DNA of 64,000 bases from Chthoniobacterales bacterium (GTDB taxonomy: Bacteria; Verrucomicrobiota; Verrucomicrobiia; Chthoniobacterales; UBA10450), in NCBI GenBank assembly GCA_035274845.1, contig DATENU010000019.1, forward strand, positions 124,001-188,000, in the 5' to 3' direction. The translations under genes and the position numbers were made by a program. Numbering within the stretch: the stretch's first letter is position 1; every line of letters starts with the position of its first letter. Shown one piece after another: positions 51,925-61,448 of the stretch. The notes under the pieces were generated by a model. The model saw nothing but the letters and a program-made list of their open reading frames with translations. It did not search any database and had not been told where the DNA came from.

Positions 51925-52293
51925 TCACTTCCGGTTTTTGTCCGCCAGGGCCATCAAACCGATCATCGCTATCACGAGAACTCCGAACGCGACCGAAGCT
52001 CGAGCATTAACCGCGTATATCAACTCAAGAACGCCTTGCACCACAAGAATGCCGCCAATCCAGCCTGCCGCGAAGATGAATATCGACAGCTTGCGGTTCT
52101 TCGTTGGCAGGCCGTCTCTAAAAATTATCGTAGTACCGACGAGAAGGGGCAAAGCTAAAGCAAATTTCCACATAGCGCCGCGGTCTACGTCTTGTGGATC
52201 AGACTTAACCGCTAACTGTGTAATTGCGACAAAAGATGCGCCCGCGAGAGCAGCGAACAGAGCGCTGAAAACTCTTTCGTATTTCGGACTCAT
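51925..52293 (-). CDS. Four-helix membrane protein of unknown function
   Basis: A 122-residue protein with four hydrophobic segments (ALFAALAGASFVAITQLAV, FALALPLLVGTTIIFR, IFIFAAGWIGGILVVQGVLE, VAFGVLVIAMIGLMALAD). No family recognised. It is convergent with the HicB-like remnant. Confidence 0.6.
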   Translation of the reverse strand: MSPKYERVFSALFAALAGASFVAITQLAVKSDPQDVDRGAMWKFALALPLLVGTTIIFRDGLPTKNRKLSIFIFAAGWIGGILVVQGVLELIYAVNARASVAFGVLVIAMIGLMALADKNRK

Positions 52294-52474
52294 GAAGCGA
52301 TCTTATCACGGTGAAACCGAAGAGCGAATTCGACTGCCGGCTACCGGTCACTTCGAAGCGTTCCGCGACAATGGACAGGGTGGCTCGCAGATAGCTTGGT
52401 CATAATCTCGCCGAGATTTGAACGCCGTTGCTTCAAAACGTGCTTTTGACGGCGACGCAGCGCCCCCCCACAGC

Positions 52475-54409
52475 TCAAACTTCCACCCGCGCTCCGAGCT
52501 CAACGACCCCGTTCGGGGGGAGGCAGAAGTAGGAGGTGACGTCGCCGGCGTTTCGGGTCATCCAGGCAAAGATGGAGCCGCGCCAGGAGGAGAGACCGAG
52601 TTTGCGGGTGGCGAGGATCGTTTCCCGGCCGATGAAGTACGTCGTCCGCATCGGATTGAACTGGACGCGCTTTTCGTTCGCGGTTTTCAAGGCGGCGGGG
52701 ACGTCCGGTTTTTCCATGAAACCAAAGTGAATCTGGACTCGCCAGAAACCTTCCTCCAGTTGTTCGATCGCGACCCGGTCTTTCGAGTTGGTCAGATATG
52801 GGACTTCCTCGGTTCGGACGGTCAACACGACCACCTGTTGGTGCAGGACTTTGTTGTGCTTGAGATTGTGGAGAAGGGCGAGGGGAGTTCCGTCGCGATT
52901 TCCCGACATGTAAACTCCGGTCCCGGGCACGCGCGGGATATTTTGGCTTTTCAGATCGGAAAGAAAACCATCGAGCGGGAGGCACATCTCGCCGAGCCGG
53001 TTCCGCAGGACGCGGCGCCCTTTTCGCCAGGTCAACATCAGAAACAGAATGCAGGCCGAGACCAGGAGCGGAAACCAGCCGCCGTGCGCGACCTTGAGCA
53101 TGTTGGCGCTGAAGAAGGCGAGGTCGATGATGATGAAAAACGCGGCCACGGGCAGCGCCGCGAACGCCGGCCAATGCCAGCGACGCCGGGCCACGACATA
53201 AAAGAGGATCGTGGTAATCAGCATTGTCGTCGTGATGGCCACGCCGTAAGCGGCGGCGAGGTTGCTCGAAGATCCGAAGCCGAGCACGAGGCCGATGGAG
53301 GAAAGCATCAGCGCCCAATTAACGATGGGCACGTAGATCTGGCCGATAATTCTTGCCGACGTGTATTTCACTTTCAGGCGTGGCATGTAACCGAGCTGAA
53401 TCGCCTGCATGGTCAGCGAAAACGCGCCGCTAATGATGGCCTGCGACGCAATCACGGCCGCGGCCGTGGCCAGGATGACCATTGGGAAAAGTGTCCAGGA
53501 AGGGGTCATGTGGAAAAACGGATTCACGGCGGCATCGGGGTGCCGGAGCAGGAGCGCGCCTTGCCCGAAATAATTCAGGGTCAACGCCGGGAGTACCACC
53601 GCAAACCAGGTCAGACGAATCGGTCGCGTCCCGAAATGCCCGATGTCGGCATAGAGCGCCTCACCGCCGGTGATGGCGAGGAAGACGGCACCGAGAACCA
53701 CGAATCCGCGGGAACCGTTGTTCACGAAAAATTGGATTCCCTGGAGGGGATTAATCGCCGAGAGCACTTCCGGAACGCGCTGGATTTGGTGAATTCCAAG
53801 CAGCGCGATCGCGGCAAACCAGAGTAGCGTCACCGGGCCAAAGACTTTGCCCACGCCGGTGGTTCCGCGGGATTGGAAGAGGAACAAACCGATCAGGATC
53901 ACGATCGCGATCGGGACGACGAACCGATTGAGCAGCGGCGTCGCCACATCCAATCCTTCGACGGCGCTCATGACCGAGATGGCGGGCGTGATCATGCCGT
54001 CGGCGTAGAGCAGGGCCGCGCCGAATAATCCCAGGAGGAAGAAAATCTTCCCGCGCCGGACGACGTCAGTGACGAGGGTAGCGAGGGCGAGGATCCCGCC
54101 TTCACCGCGATTATCGGCGCGGAGAATCAGGATCAGGTATTTGACGGAAATGATGAGGAGGAGCGACCAGAGAATGAGGGAGAGCACCCCAATGACATTG
54201 GCGGGGCTGGGAGGAATGGCGTGTGGCCCGTAAAAGCATTCGCGGAGCGCGTAAAGGGGGCTCGTCCCGATGTCGCCATAAACGATCCCCAGGCTGGCGA
54301 GACAGAGAAACAGCAGCCGCTTTTTATGGTCCTTTGATTCTGTCGCGGCGGGCAACTGAGGCGTCACTTTGGGAGGATCGGCGGTCAGGGTTGGCGGAGC
54401 AGAGTTCAC
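52475..54409 (-). CDS. kup: Kup-type low-affinity potassium transporter
   Basis: A 644-residue K+ uptake permease. The family hallmark GIVYGDIGTSPLYALRECF is near residue 41, followed by LRADNRGEGGILALATLV, and GDIGHFGTRPIRLTWFAVVL (usually GHFG...I..sW). The C-terminal cytosolic domain ends the protein. The start is GTG 54409. It is divergent from the KdpD-like kinase, which suggests regulation by K+ limitation. Confidence 0.96.
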   Translation of the reverse strand: MNSAPPTLTADPPKVTPQLPAATESKDHKKRLLFLCLASLGIVYGDIGTSPLYALRECFYGPHAIPPSPANVIGVLSLILWSLLLIISVKYLILILRADNRGEGGILALATLVTDVVRRGKIFFLLGLFGAALLYADGMITPAISVMSAVEGLDVATPLLNRFVVPIAIVILIGLFLFQSRGTTGVGKVFGPVTLLWFAAIALLGIHQIQRVPEVLSAINPLQGIQFFVNNGSRGFVVLGAVFLAITGGEALYADIGHFGTRPIRLTWFAVVLPALTLNYFGQGALLLRHPDAAVNPFFHMTPSWTLFPMVILATAAAVIASQAIISGAFSLTMQAIQLGYMPRLKVKYTSARIIGQIYVPIVNWALMLSSIGLVLGFGSSSNLAAAYGVAITTTMLITTILFYVVARRRWHWPAFAALPVAAFFIIIDLAFFSANMLKVAHGGWFPLLVSACILFLMLTWRKGRRVLRNRLGEMCLPLDGFLSDLKSQNIPRVPGTGVYMSGNRDGTPLALLHNLKHNKVLHQQVVVLTVRTEEVPYLTNSKDRVAIEQLEEGFWRVQIHFGFMEKPDVPAALKTANEKRVQFNPMRTTYFIGRETILATRKLGLSSWRGSIFAWMTRNAGDVTSYFCLPPNGVVELGARVEV

Positions 54410-54513
54410 CGGTCAACCAAACCTTAGACAGAGCACCGGCCCGGAAATAATTAAAACGGTACTAAAATCGGGAAGGCCTGTTTTGCGCGGGGCCGGATTG
54501 GCTACATTACGGC

Positions 54514-55623
54514 GTGCTGGAACAATCCAGTTCGTCTACGACCGAGGAGAACGCCTCCTCGTTTGCCCCGCTGAAGGAATACGTCATCGCCGTTACCGGG
54601 GTGGCGGGGCTCACGGTCGCCTGTTGGCTGCTGACTCCGCTGACGGGGTATGCCGCCATCTCGCTCATTTATCTGCTGGGGGTGCTGCTGGCGGGCATGG
54701 TCTTCAGTCGCGGCCCGGTCTTGCTCGTCGCCACCCTCAGCGCGCTCTCCTGGAATTTCCTGTTTATCCCGCCGCGCTTCACCCTCCACATCGACAAACT
54801 GGAGGACGCTTTGACGTTCCTGACCTACTTCATTATTGCGCTGACGGTGGGCGGCTTAACGGCGCAATTAAGGGCTCGGGAACATCTCGCCGCCCAGGTG
54901 CAACTGGCGAAGAATTCCGAGCGGCTCCGCAAGACATTGCTCGATTGTGTCTCGCACGAATTGAAAACGCCGCTGGCAGCGATCGGGGCGGCCAGCCAGG
55001 AGTTGCTGCGATTATCGCCGAACGGCGCGAACGGCGAAATGCTCAGGGAGCTCGCGAGCGAAATCCATGACGGTTCGCATCGCTTGAATCGCGTCGTCAA
55101 TAACCTGCTCGACATGAATCGGCTCGAAAGCGGCGTGGTTCAGCCAAACCTGGAATGGTGCGATGTGCGCGAGCTGCTGCAATCCGCGATCGAGATCGAA
55201 CGGGAATCGCTGAACGGCCGCGATGTCCGGCTGGACGTTCCCGAGAACATACCCCTGGCGCTCATCGATCATCTCCTGATGGAGCAGGCGGTCGCCAAGC
55301 TGATTGCGAATGCCGGGAGTCATACGCCTGCGCGGCTGCCGATCGAGATCGATGCGGAGTGCCGGGATGGGAAGCTTTTCATCTCGGTAAGCGATCGGGG
55401 CGCGGGAATTCCGCCTGAACTTTGCGAGCGAGTCTTCGAGAAGTTTTATCGCGGCGACGGCCGGCGGGCCGGTGGGCTCGGCCTGGGGCTCGCGATCGCG
55501 CGTGGCTTCGTCGAAGCGCACGGGGGAAAGTTAACGGCCGAGAACCGGGACGGGGGCGGTGCGCGGTTCACCATCGACCTGCCGGTGCGGGTGACCGACG
55601 CGAGCGCGTTGGAGGCAACCTGA
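54514..55623 (+). CDS. Short KdpD-like sensor histidine kinase (DUF4118)
   Basis: A 369-residue kinase from GTG 54514. Four TM helices (DUF4118) at residues 20-115 are followed by the phosphoacceptor region [20 protein letters not shown] (His near 148) and the ATPase with [20 protein letters not shown] and [19 protein letters not shown]. The large N-terminal KdpD (Usp-like) half of classical KdpD is missing. Start codon overlap (TGATG) with the response regulator gene indicates an operon. It may sense K+ limitation or turgor and control kup. Confidence 0.9.
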   Translation: MLEQSSSSTTEENASSFAPLKEYVIAVTGVAGLTVACWLLTPLTGYAAISLIYLLGVLLAGMVFSRGPVLLVATLSALSWNFLFIPPRFTLHIDKLEDALTFLTYFIIALTVGGLTAQLRAREHLAAQVQLAKNSERLRKTLLDCVSHELKTPLAAIGAASQELLRLSPNGANGEMLRELASEIHDGSHRLNRVVNNLLDMNRLESGVVQPNLEWCDVRELLQSAIEIERESLNGRDVRLDVPENIPLALIDHLLMEQAVAKLIANAGSHTPARLPIEIDAECRDGKLFISVSDRGAGIPPELCERVFEKFYRGDGRRAGGLGLGLAIARGFVEAHGGKLTAENRDGGGARFTIDLPVRVTDASALEAT

Positions 55624-56309
55624 TGAAATCGGCCCACACCGCGCTCATTATCGACGACGAAAAGCAGATTCGCCGGCTGCTTCGGCTCGCCTTGGAAGGG
55701 GCGGACCACCAGGTGTTCGAAGCGCAGTCCGGCGAAGAGGGCCTGGCCGAGATCGTTCACCGCCGGCCCGACGTGGTCTTGCTTGATCTTGGGTTGCCCG
55801 ACATGGAAGGCGTGAAAGTGCTCCGGCGCCTGCGCGAATGGTCGGACGTGCCGGTCCTGATCCTGTCGGTCCGCGACGACGCGGAGGAAAAAGTCGCGGC
55901 CCTCGATGCCGGCGCCGACGATTACGTGACCAAGCCGTTCGACACGGCGGAGCTTTTGGCGCGTGTCCGCGTCGCGCAACGCCGCTCGCTCATCGAAACG
56001 GGCGAACCCGTGTTCACCTCCGGTTCTCTCTGCGTCGACTTTTCAGCGCGGCAGGTCAAGCTGAGCGGCTCGGAAATAAAGCTGACGCCGACTGAGTACT
56101 CCCTCCTTCGCGTCCTGGTTCAGAATGCCGGGAAAGTTGTGACGCATCGACAGTTGTTGCGGACGGTTTGGGGCGAGAAAGCCGAAAGCCAGGCGCAATA
56201 TCTCCGCGTTTACGTGACCCATCTCAGGAAAAAACTCCAGACCAGCACCAGCGCGCCGAGTCTCATCAAGACTGAAGTGGGCATCGGCTACCGATTATCG
56301 GCGGGGTAG
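55623..56309 (+). CDS. kdpE: KdpE-like response regulator
   Basis: A 228-residue OmpR-family regulator. Receiver: TALIIDDEKQIRRLLRLALE, phospho-acceptor in VVLLDLGLPDMEGV (D55), and the switch lysine in GADDYVTKPFDTAELLARVR. DNA-binding: LTPTEYSLLRVLVQNAGKVV, RVYVTHLRKKLQ, and GYRL at the end. KdpE usually activates K+ uptake genes. Confidence 0.94.
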   Translation: MKSAHTALIIDDEKQIRRLLRLALEGADHQVFEAQSGEEGLAEIVHRRPDVVLLDLGLPDMEGVKVLRRLREWSDVPVLILSVRDDAEEKVAALDAGADDYVTKPFDTAELLARVRVAQRRSLIETGEPVFTSGSLCVDFSARQVKLSGSEIKLTPTEYSLLRVLVQNAGKVVTHRQLLRTVWGEKAESQAQYLRVYVTHLRKKLQTSTSAPSLIKTEVGIGYRLSAG

Positions 56310-56410
56310 GGACGTCGCGTGGCTGCGGCTTTGGCGACGATCACCCCCAGCGGCCTGGGGGCCGGCCGCCTCCATTGCGCACGGGAGACGCGTTCCGCTT
56401 TCCGTTGGAG

Positions 56411-56430
56411 ACGGCACGCCATCGTGCCGT
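56411..56430. repeat. Palindrome ACGGCACG..CGTGCCGT
   Basis: Perfect arms of eight bases around CCAT. The inner 16-mer GGCACGCCATCGTGCC recurs at 62629-62644. Confidence 0.75.
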
Positions 56431-56733
56431 GGAGGGAACGCGTCGCCGGCTCTTTAACGAAGTTTTAGCGCTTTCCGCTTGGATTTTAATTAACGGTCGC
56501 GCCAACCGCCGCGCGAGGCTTGGGCATGAAGGCAATCGTGTTTGTGTTCACGCGGGCTCAGAACGGCCAGGTTCCATCAGAGCAAGCGCTCGCAGTTCGT
56601 CCCGGCGACACGCTGCGGGCGCAGGCCCGCTTGAACGGCGCAAACGCGGCGGTTCGGCAACTTCCTCCTGCGGATCAAACGACCGCGCCATTCTGGACGT
56701 GGTTCATCGAAAATCCGCGACGCTTTTCAAGGA

Positions 56734-56755
56734 GGGGCGATTTCCAAATCGCCCC
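56734..56755. repeat. 22-bp palindrome GGGGCGATTT..AAATCGCCCC
   Basis: Ten-base perfect arms with a two-base centre (CC). Confidence 0.7.
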
Positions 56756-56837
56756 ATCAGCCGACGGCTCCGCAGTGGCGGGATAAACCGCCGCTCCTTG
56801 TTATCCACTCGCTCGGCGCATCGACCGCGCGCGTGAT

Positions 56838-58658
56838 ATGATCCCGACCAACGTAAAACGCCCGCGGAATGTCGACGTTCCGCGCGCGGCGGCCATCCTG
56901 TACGGCGACTGGGGCACAAGCAAGGCCTACGTCATCGGCCTCGCCTTTGCCGTGGCCGGATACGCTTCGTTCTGGCTCATCGCGGCGATGTGCGTCCTCA
57001 CCGCTCTCGTCGGCTTCAATTACATGATCATCTGCCGCCTGTATCCCGACGGCGGCGGCGTGTATGCGAGTGTCCGGCACCGGAGCGAAGTCATTTCCAT
57101 CGTCGGCGCATTTCTCCTCATCGCCGATTATCTGGTCACGGCGGCTATCAGCGCGCTCTCCGCGTTTCAATATCTCGGCGTTCCGCAACCGGAGAAATTC
57201 GCGGCCGGCGCGATCCTGGTAATTGGCCTGCTGAATTTGCTCGGGCCAAAACATACCGGCGGACTCGCGTTTCTCATTTCGGTTCCGACCGCGATCGTCG
57301 TGGTGGTGCTGGGACTGTTCTGCCTGCCGCACCTCGGCGAAGCCGTTGGTCATCTCCAGAGGTTGCACGGAACATTCGGGCAGAACTGGGCGGGCTTCGT
57401 TGGAATTGTCCTGGCGCTCTCCGGAGTGGAAGCGATCGCCAACGCCACCGGGGTGATGAAGCTTGATTCCGGGAGCACCGAGGCGCGGCCCTCGGTGCGC
57501 AAGACATCCACGCCGGCGCTGCTCATGGTCATGATCGAAGTCTGCCTCTTCACGGCGTTATTCGGCCTCGCAGCCCATGCGCTCAGCGGATTGCAGGTGG
57601 CTGACGGCGATGTGAACGCGCCCGGAGCGGCGGGTGTTCGTGATTACATGCTCCGCTACATGGGCCAGATTTTTGTCGGCGGCGCGCTTGGATCGGCGTT
57701 CGGTCACGTGTTCGCAGTCGTCGTCAGCATCGTTTTTGGCCTTCTCCTCCTCTCCGCCGCGAACACCGCGATCGTCGACCTGGTCGCGATCCAATTCCTG
57801 ATGTCGCGCGATCGCGAGATGCCGTCGCTCTTTCAACGCCTCAATAAATGGGGCGTGCCGAGCGCCGGTGTCTTGCTCGCCACCATTGTGCCGATGGTCC
57901 TGGTCGTCGTCGTGAAAGACATGTCAGGGCTCGCCGATCTTTACGCGGTCGGGGTGGTTGGCGCGATCGCGACGAATCTCGGCGCTACTTCGACGGATCG
58001 GAAATTGTCCATCAAGAATTCGGAGCGCGGGTTCATGTTCGTGACTTTTCTTGTCATGGCGGCCATCGAAGTGTCGTTGCTCATCGACAAGCCGAACGCG
58101 CGTTATTTCGCCGTCACGATTCTCGCGGGCGGCTTGATCTTGCGCGGCCTGGCCCAGGAACGGCGCGCTAAGAAAGCGGCGAGAGTTCCTGCCGGGAGAG
58201 GTCAGGTCGAGCCGGCCGCCCGGCCTGTGGAGGACGAATCAGTGGTGGTCGGGGCGGAATCAATTCTTTGCGCGATTCGTGGCACCGGACGGACGCTCGA
58301 TTTTGCCCTGCGTGAAGCGCGTGAAACGAAACGGCGCCTTTATCTGCTCTTCGTTCGCGAGCAGGCCTACATAACCGAGCAGGACGTCGGACGAAAATGG
58401 CAGGAGGACGACGAGGCGCGCCGGATTTTCGAAGAAGCCAAACGGAAAGCCGGCGACGAGCCTCCGCCGCTGTTCGCCTATGCCGTCAGTCCATCGGCGG
58501 CGGATACGATTGTCGATATTGCCGCGACCCTCGGCGTTTCGCGCCTGATCCTGGGCGCGCCGAAGCGCAACGCCCTCGTGAACCTTCTCCGCGGAAACGT
58601 TATTCGCGAAGTTTCAAGCCTGCTCCCCGAAGAAATCGACTTGATCGTGTATGCCTGA
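56838..58658 (+). CDS. APC-superfamily transporter with C-terminal UspA-like domain (copy 2)
   Basis: A 606-residue paralogue of the 46174 gene, with ILYGDWGTSKAYVIGLAFAV at the start, PDGGGVYASVRHRSEVISIV, ALSGVEAIANATGVMKLDSG and a C-terminal domain ending GVSRLILGAPKRNALVNLLR. The YGDxGTSxxY motif resembles the Kup motif. It follows kdpE after about 530 bp and its stop overlaps the start of the porin gene by eight bases. Possibly an ion or amino-acid transporter regulated through its Usp domain. Confidence 0.9.
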   Translation: MIPTNVKRPRNVDVPRAAAILYGDWGTSKAYVIGLAFAVAGYASFWLIAAMCVLTALVGFNYMIICRLYPDGGGVYASVRHRSEVISIVGAFLLIADYLVTAAISALSAFQYLGVPQPEKFAAGAILVIGLLNLLGPKHTGGLAFLISVPTAIVVVVLGLFCLPHLGEAVGHLQRLHGTFGQNWAGFVGIVLALSGVEAIANATGVMKLDSGSTEARPSVRKTSTPALLMVMIEVCLFTALFGLAAHALSGLQVADGDVNAPGAAGVRDYMLRYMGQIFVGGALGSAFGHVFAVVVSIVFGLLLLSAANTAIVDLVAIQFLMSRDREMPSLFQRLNKWGVPSAGVLLATIVPMVLVVVVKDMSGLADLYAVGVVGAIATNLGATSTDRKLSIKNSERGFMFVTFLVMAAIEVSLLIDKPNARYFAVTILAGGLILRGLAQERRAKKAARVPAGRGQVEPAARPVEDESVVVGAESILCAIRGTGRTLDFALREARETKRRLYLLFVREQAYITEQDVGRKWQEDDEARRIFEEAKRKAGDEPPPLFAYAVSPSAADTIVDIAATLGVSRLILGAPKRNALVNLLRGNVIREVSSLLPEEIDLIVYA

Positions 58659-59910
58659 TTCTGGTTCAGTCCGCGGCATCAAGAAGCTGACCTCAATCCT
58701 GGTGGCGGGTTTGGTTTCGATAGCGGCACTCCCCCTGGGCGCGCAAACCCTCACGCCCATGGAGGAAGCGGCCAAGAGCGACTCGGACAAAGCCCAGGAG
58801 GAGAAGGCGGGTTTCAAGATCTCCGGCTGGATTGAGTCCGGCTTCACCGGGAACTTCGATAGCCCGAGAGACAACCAAAACTTCGGACGGCTTCTGGACG
58901 ATCGCAGCAACGAGTTCGTCATGAACCAGGCGGCGATCACCGCCGAACGAGTTTTCAACTCAAAGCTCGATTTCGACTGGGGATTCAAGATCCAACTGCT
59001 CTACGGCACCGATGCGCGCTATATCCATTCGCTCGGCATGCCTTTCGATCAGGCCGGCACTGGCCTCTATCAGGGTGATGTGCCCGAGGCCTATTTAATC
59101 CTTCACGGCGGTGGAGAGGGAAAAAAAGGGGTCGAGCTGCAACTGGGGAAATTCATCAGCCTCGAAGGCGCGGAATACGTCGCCCCGGTCGAAAACCCGT
59201 TCTACTCGCACACCTACATGTTTAATTTTGGGATTCCCACGAGTCACACGGGCGCGCTCATGACGATTCACGCCAATGAGACGCTCGATTTCATGGCCGG
59301 GGTAACGCGCGGGGTGAACACCGCCATCGACGACAACAACGATGCCCCCGCTTTTCACGGAGGCGTCAAGGTGGTGCTCGACGGTGGCAAAATTGAAGTT
59401 GTCGCTTCCACGCACATCGGTCCGGAAACCCACGGCGACAACAGCGACCCCCGGTATTTCAACGATGTCGTGATTACCTGGCGCGAGGGCAATTTCAAAT
59501 TCATTACCAACTTGAATTATGTTCGGGACGATCTCGAGGACGCCGAGGCGTACGGTGTGGCGCAATACCTGATCTATTCGATAAACAAGAAGCTGAGTGT
59601 CGGGATTCGCGGCGAGCTTTGGCGCGATGACGACGGCTTTTATGTTGGGCAATACGCGGATCCGAGTGACCTTACGCGTTCGGTCAACGGCGAACCGACC
59701 ATCGATCCGCGGACCATTGGCGGTGAGCCGACCACCTACGGCGCTCTCACGATCGGTCTAAACATCGATCTGCCGCTGTCGAAGCCGCTGGAGCGCCTGA
59801 TCATTCGCCCCGAGCTGCGAGTCGATCACGCTTTTGATGGGCGCCCGTTTAACGACTCGAGCGACGACACCATGTTTACCGCGGCCATTGATGCCATCGT
59901 CACGTTCTGA
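58651..59910 (+). CDS. Outer-membrane beta-barrel protein (BBP2-like)
   Basis: A 419-residue protein. It has a signal peptide (LTSILVAGLVSIAALPLGAQ) and then FKISGWIESGFTGNFDSPRD, an outer-membrane beta-barrel pattern, with YVAPVENPFYSHTYMFNFGI and a C-terminal strand ending VTF. This is the BBP2/DUF1597-type barrel, often called OmpL-like. It overlaps the APC gene stop by eight bases, so the two are probably co-expressed. Substrate unknown; perhaps the outer-membrane partner for the transporter. Confidence 0.85.
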   Translation: MPDSGSVRGIKKLTSILVAGLVSIAALPLGAQTLTPMEEAAKSDSDKAQEEKAGFKISGWIESGFTGNFDSPRDNQNFGRLLDDRSNEFVMNQAAITAERVFNSKLDFDWGFKIQLLYGTDARYIHSLGMPFDQAGTGLYQGDVPEAYLILHGGGEGKKGVELQLGKFISLEGAEYVAPVENPFYSHTYMFNFGIPTSHTGALMTIHANETLDFMAGVTRGVNTAIDDNNDAPAFHGGVKVVLDGGKIEVVASTHIGPETHGDNSDPRYFNDVVITWREGNFKFITNLNYVRDDLEDAEAYGVAQYLIYSINKKLSVGIRGELWRDDDGFYVGQYADPSDLTRSVNGEPTIDPRTIGGEPTTYGALTIGLNIDLPLSKPLERLIIRPELRVDHAFDGRPFNDSSDDTMFTAAIDAIVTF

Positions 59911-59922
59911 TAACCGAGAGGG

Positions 59923-60345
59923 ATGGAACGAAAGCGCCTTCCGGTTGGGATCGTCCTCCTGGTGGTTTTTTTTGCCGCGGGAACGCTGATCTGCGCGCTC
60001 ATCATGCTCGCGCTCGCCTTTCCCGGCGGCGTGTTCGAATGGGTCTGGACGTTGCGGCCCGACGCCCGGCTGGAATTCGATGAGTTTGGTCAATGGTCGA
60101 TCGGGCTCATGGCGGCGGTGGGCGCCGGCTGCGGCCTCGCGGCGTTTGGTCTGGCGCGCCGCGCCGAGTGGGGACGCCGCATCGCAATCGGCGTCCTGAC
60201 TGTCAATCTGATCGGCGATATGTTTAACGCCGTCTTTCGCGGCGACCTTCGCACGCTGATCGGCGTGCCAATTGCCGGATTGATGCTCTGGTATTTAACC
60301 AGGAGCGCTCCGGAAACCGCCCCAAATTCTGACGGCGGTGTTTAA
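59923..60345 (+). CDS. Integral membrane protein of unknown function
   Basis: A 140-residue protein with four hydrophobic segments (VGIVLLVVFFAAGTLICALI, IGLMAAVGAGCGLAAFGLAR, IAIGVLTVNLIGDMFNAVF, IGVPIAGLMLWYLTRS). It lies 12 bp downstream of the porin gene in the same direction and may be in the same operon. No family recognised. Confidence 0.65.
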   Translation: MERKRLPVGIVLLVVFFAAGTLICALIMLALAFPGGVFEWVWTLRPDARLEFDEFGQWSIGLMAAVGAGCGLAAFGLARRAEWGRRIAIGVLTVNLIGDMFNAVFRGDLRTLIGVPIAGLMLWYLTRSAPETAPNSDGGV

Positions 60346-60365
60346 ACCGGGCGACTAAGACTGCA

Positions 60366-60390
60366 GTTTGGAAAGCGCCGCTCCTTGGTT
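60366..60390. repeat. Dispersed 25-bp repeat, direct partner of 6518-6542
   Basis: GTTTGGAAAGCGCCGCTCC and six further bases, exactly the reverse complement of 6518-6542. It lies 20 bp after the membrane protein gene. Confidence 0.8.
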
Positions 60391-60428
60391 ACCCTCGCGC
60401 TGGAGACAGCGCACGCTACAACTCATTG

Positions 60429-61448
60429 TTAGCCGCCGCGCACGGTCTTCATCCCGTTCCGGATGATCTTGTTTATCAATTGCGGATAGGTCAGCCCCGC
60501 TTTTCCGGCCGACTGCGCGAAGTCTTCGTCGGCCGCCAGGATCGGGTTCGGATTAGCCTCGATGAAATAGACTTCGTTATTCGGCGTCAGTCGCAGATCG
60601 ATGCGCGCGTAACCCTCGATCGTGAGGAGACTGTAAATTCGCCGGCAGACTTGCTCGATGTGCGCGACGAGTCCCGGCTCGAGCTCGGCGAACCGGTTCA
60701 CCAGGCCCCAGCGTTTGCGATATTCCTCGTCCCATTTCGCGCGGTAGGTCGCAATCCTCGGTTCGTTCGGCGGCACTTCCCTGAAGATCAATTCGCGGAT
60801 CGGAAACACCGTGGGCCGCAGATTGCCCAACAGGCTCACGTAAAGCTCGCGCCCCTCGATGTATTCCTCCGCGATCACATCGGCGTCGTGTTTCTCGTGG
60901 ATGAAAGCGACCCGTTCCTTGAACTGTTCGTCGCTCTCGACAAAAGACGCCTGCGAAATGCCGTAGGACGCTTCTTCCTTCACCGGTTTTACGAGGAGCG
61001 GGAACTTTGGACGCTTCAGTCGCGCGATCCGCTGCCCGCGCGGGATCACGACGAAATTCGGAACGTGGATGTGGTGATAGCCGAGGATTTTCTTGGAGAT
61101 GCCCTTGTGCTTGCAAAGGACGAGACCGGTTGCGCCGCACCCGGTGAACGGAACCCCCTGCATCTCGAGCAGCGAAACAATGTTCTGGTCGAATCCGCGG
61201 TTGTTCTTGAACTGGTCGGCGAGGTTGAAAAGCACGTCGGGGGCGAAGCTCGTTAGTTTTTGCCGGACCAAATCGAGGTCGTCGAAAATGGCCAGGTGCT
61301 CCGCGGTGTGGCCGAGCTCGCCGAGAGCAGCGAAGACGTCTTTCTCCGTTTTCCAATCCTCCGTCTTCATTTCCGCGCTGAGATCCTGGTCGATCTTGGT
61401 GGGACGGATCGCGTCGAACAGGGCGAGGACTTTGAGTTTTTTCTTCAC
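60429..61448 (-). CDS. ATP-grasp (D-Ala-D-Ala-ligase-like) enzyme
   Basis: A 339-residue protein. It begins KVLALFDAIRPTKIDQDLSA; the central part has APDVLFNLADQFKNNRGFDQ and GVPFTGCGATGLVLCKHKGI (D-Ala-D-Ala ligase-like), then PLLVKPVKEEASYGISQASF (ATP-binding loop), EEYIEGRELYVSLLG and ARIDLRLTPNNEVYFIEANP then NP, the metal-binding end. The start is GTG 61448, which overlaps the stop of the upstream peptidase gene by one base. The product could be a dipeptide or another amide; unknown. The overlap with a zinc peptidase suggests a functional pair. Confidence 0.9.
   Translation of the reverse strand: MKKKLKVLALFDAIRPTKIDQDLSAEMKTEDWKTEKDVFAALGELGHTAEHLAIFDDLDLVRQKLTSFAPDVLFNLADQFKNNRGFDQNIVSLLEMQGVPFTGCGATGLVLCKHKGISKKILGYHHIHVPNFVVIPRGQRIARLKRPKFPLLVKPVKEEASYGISQASFVESDEQFKERVAFIHEKHDADVIAEEYIEGRELYVSLLGNLRPTVFPIRELIFREVPPNEPRIATYRAKWDEEYRKRWGLVNRFAELEPGLVAHIEQVCRRIYSLLTIEGYARIDLRLTPNNEVYFIEANPNPILAADEDFAQSAGKAGLTYPQLINKIIRNGMKTVRGG

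Larger units (their letters stand above)
56310..56837. other. Non-coding region with palindromes
   Basis: Between kdpE and the second APC transporter I see no supported gene. It contains the palindromes ACGGCACG-CCAT-CGTGCCGT (56411-56430) and GGGGCGATTTCCAAATCGCCCC-type (56734-56755), and relatives of the 25-bp dispersed repeat (56721-56805). One of these may act as terminator of kdpE. Confidence 0.5.

Noticed and set aside
52418-53827. 469-codon plus-strand frame opposite kup
   Set aside because: Low-complexity charged sequence; kup is certain.
54410-54513. Possible riboswitch (ydaO/kdp-type) in front of kup or the kinase
   Set aside because: The region is only 104 bp and no conserved c-di-AMP riboswitch motif is visible.
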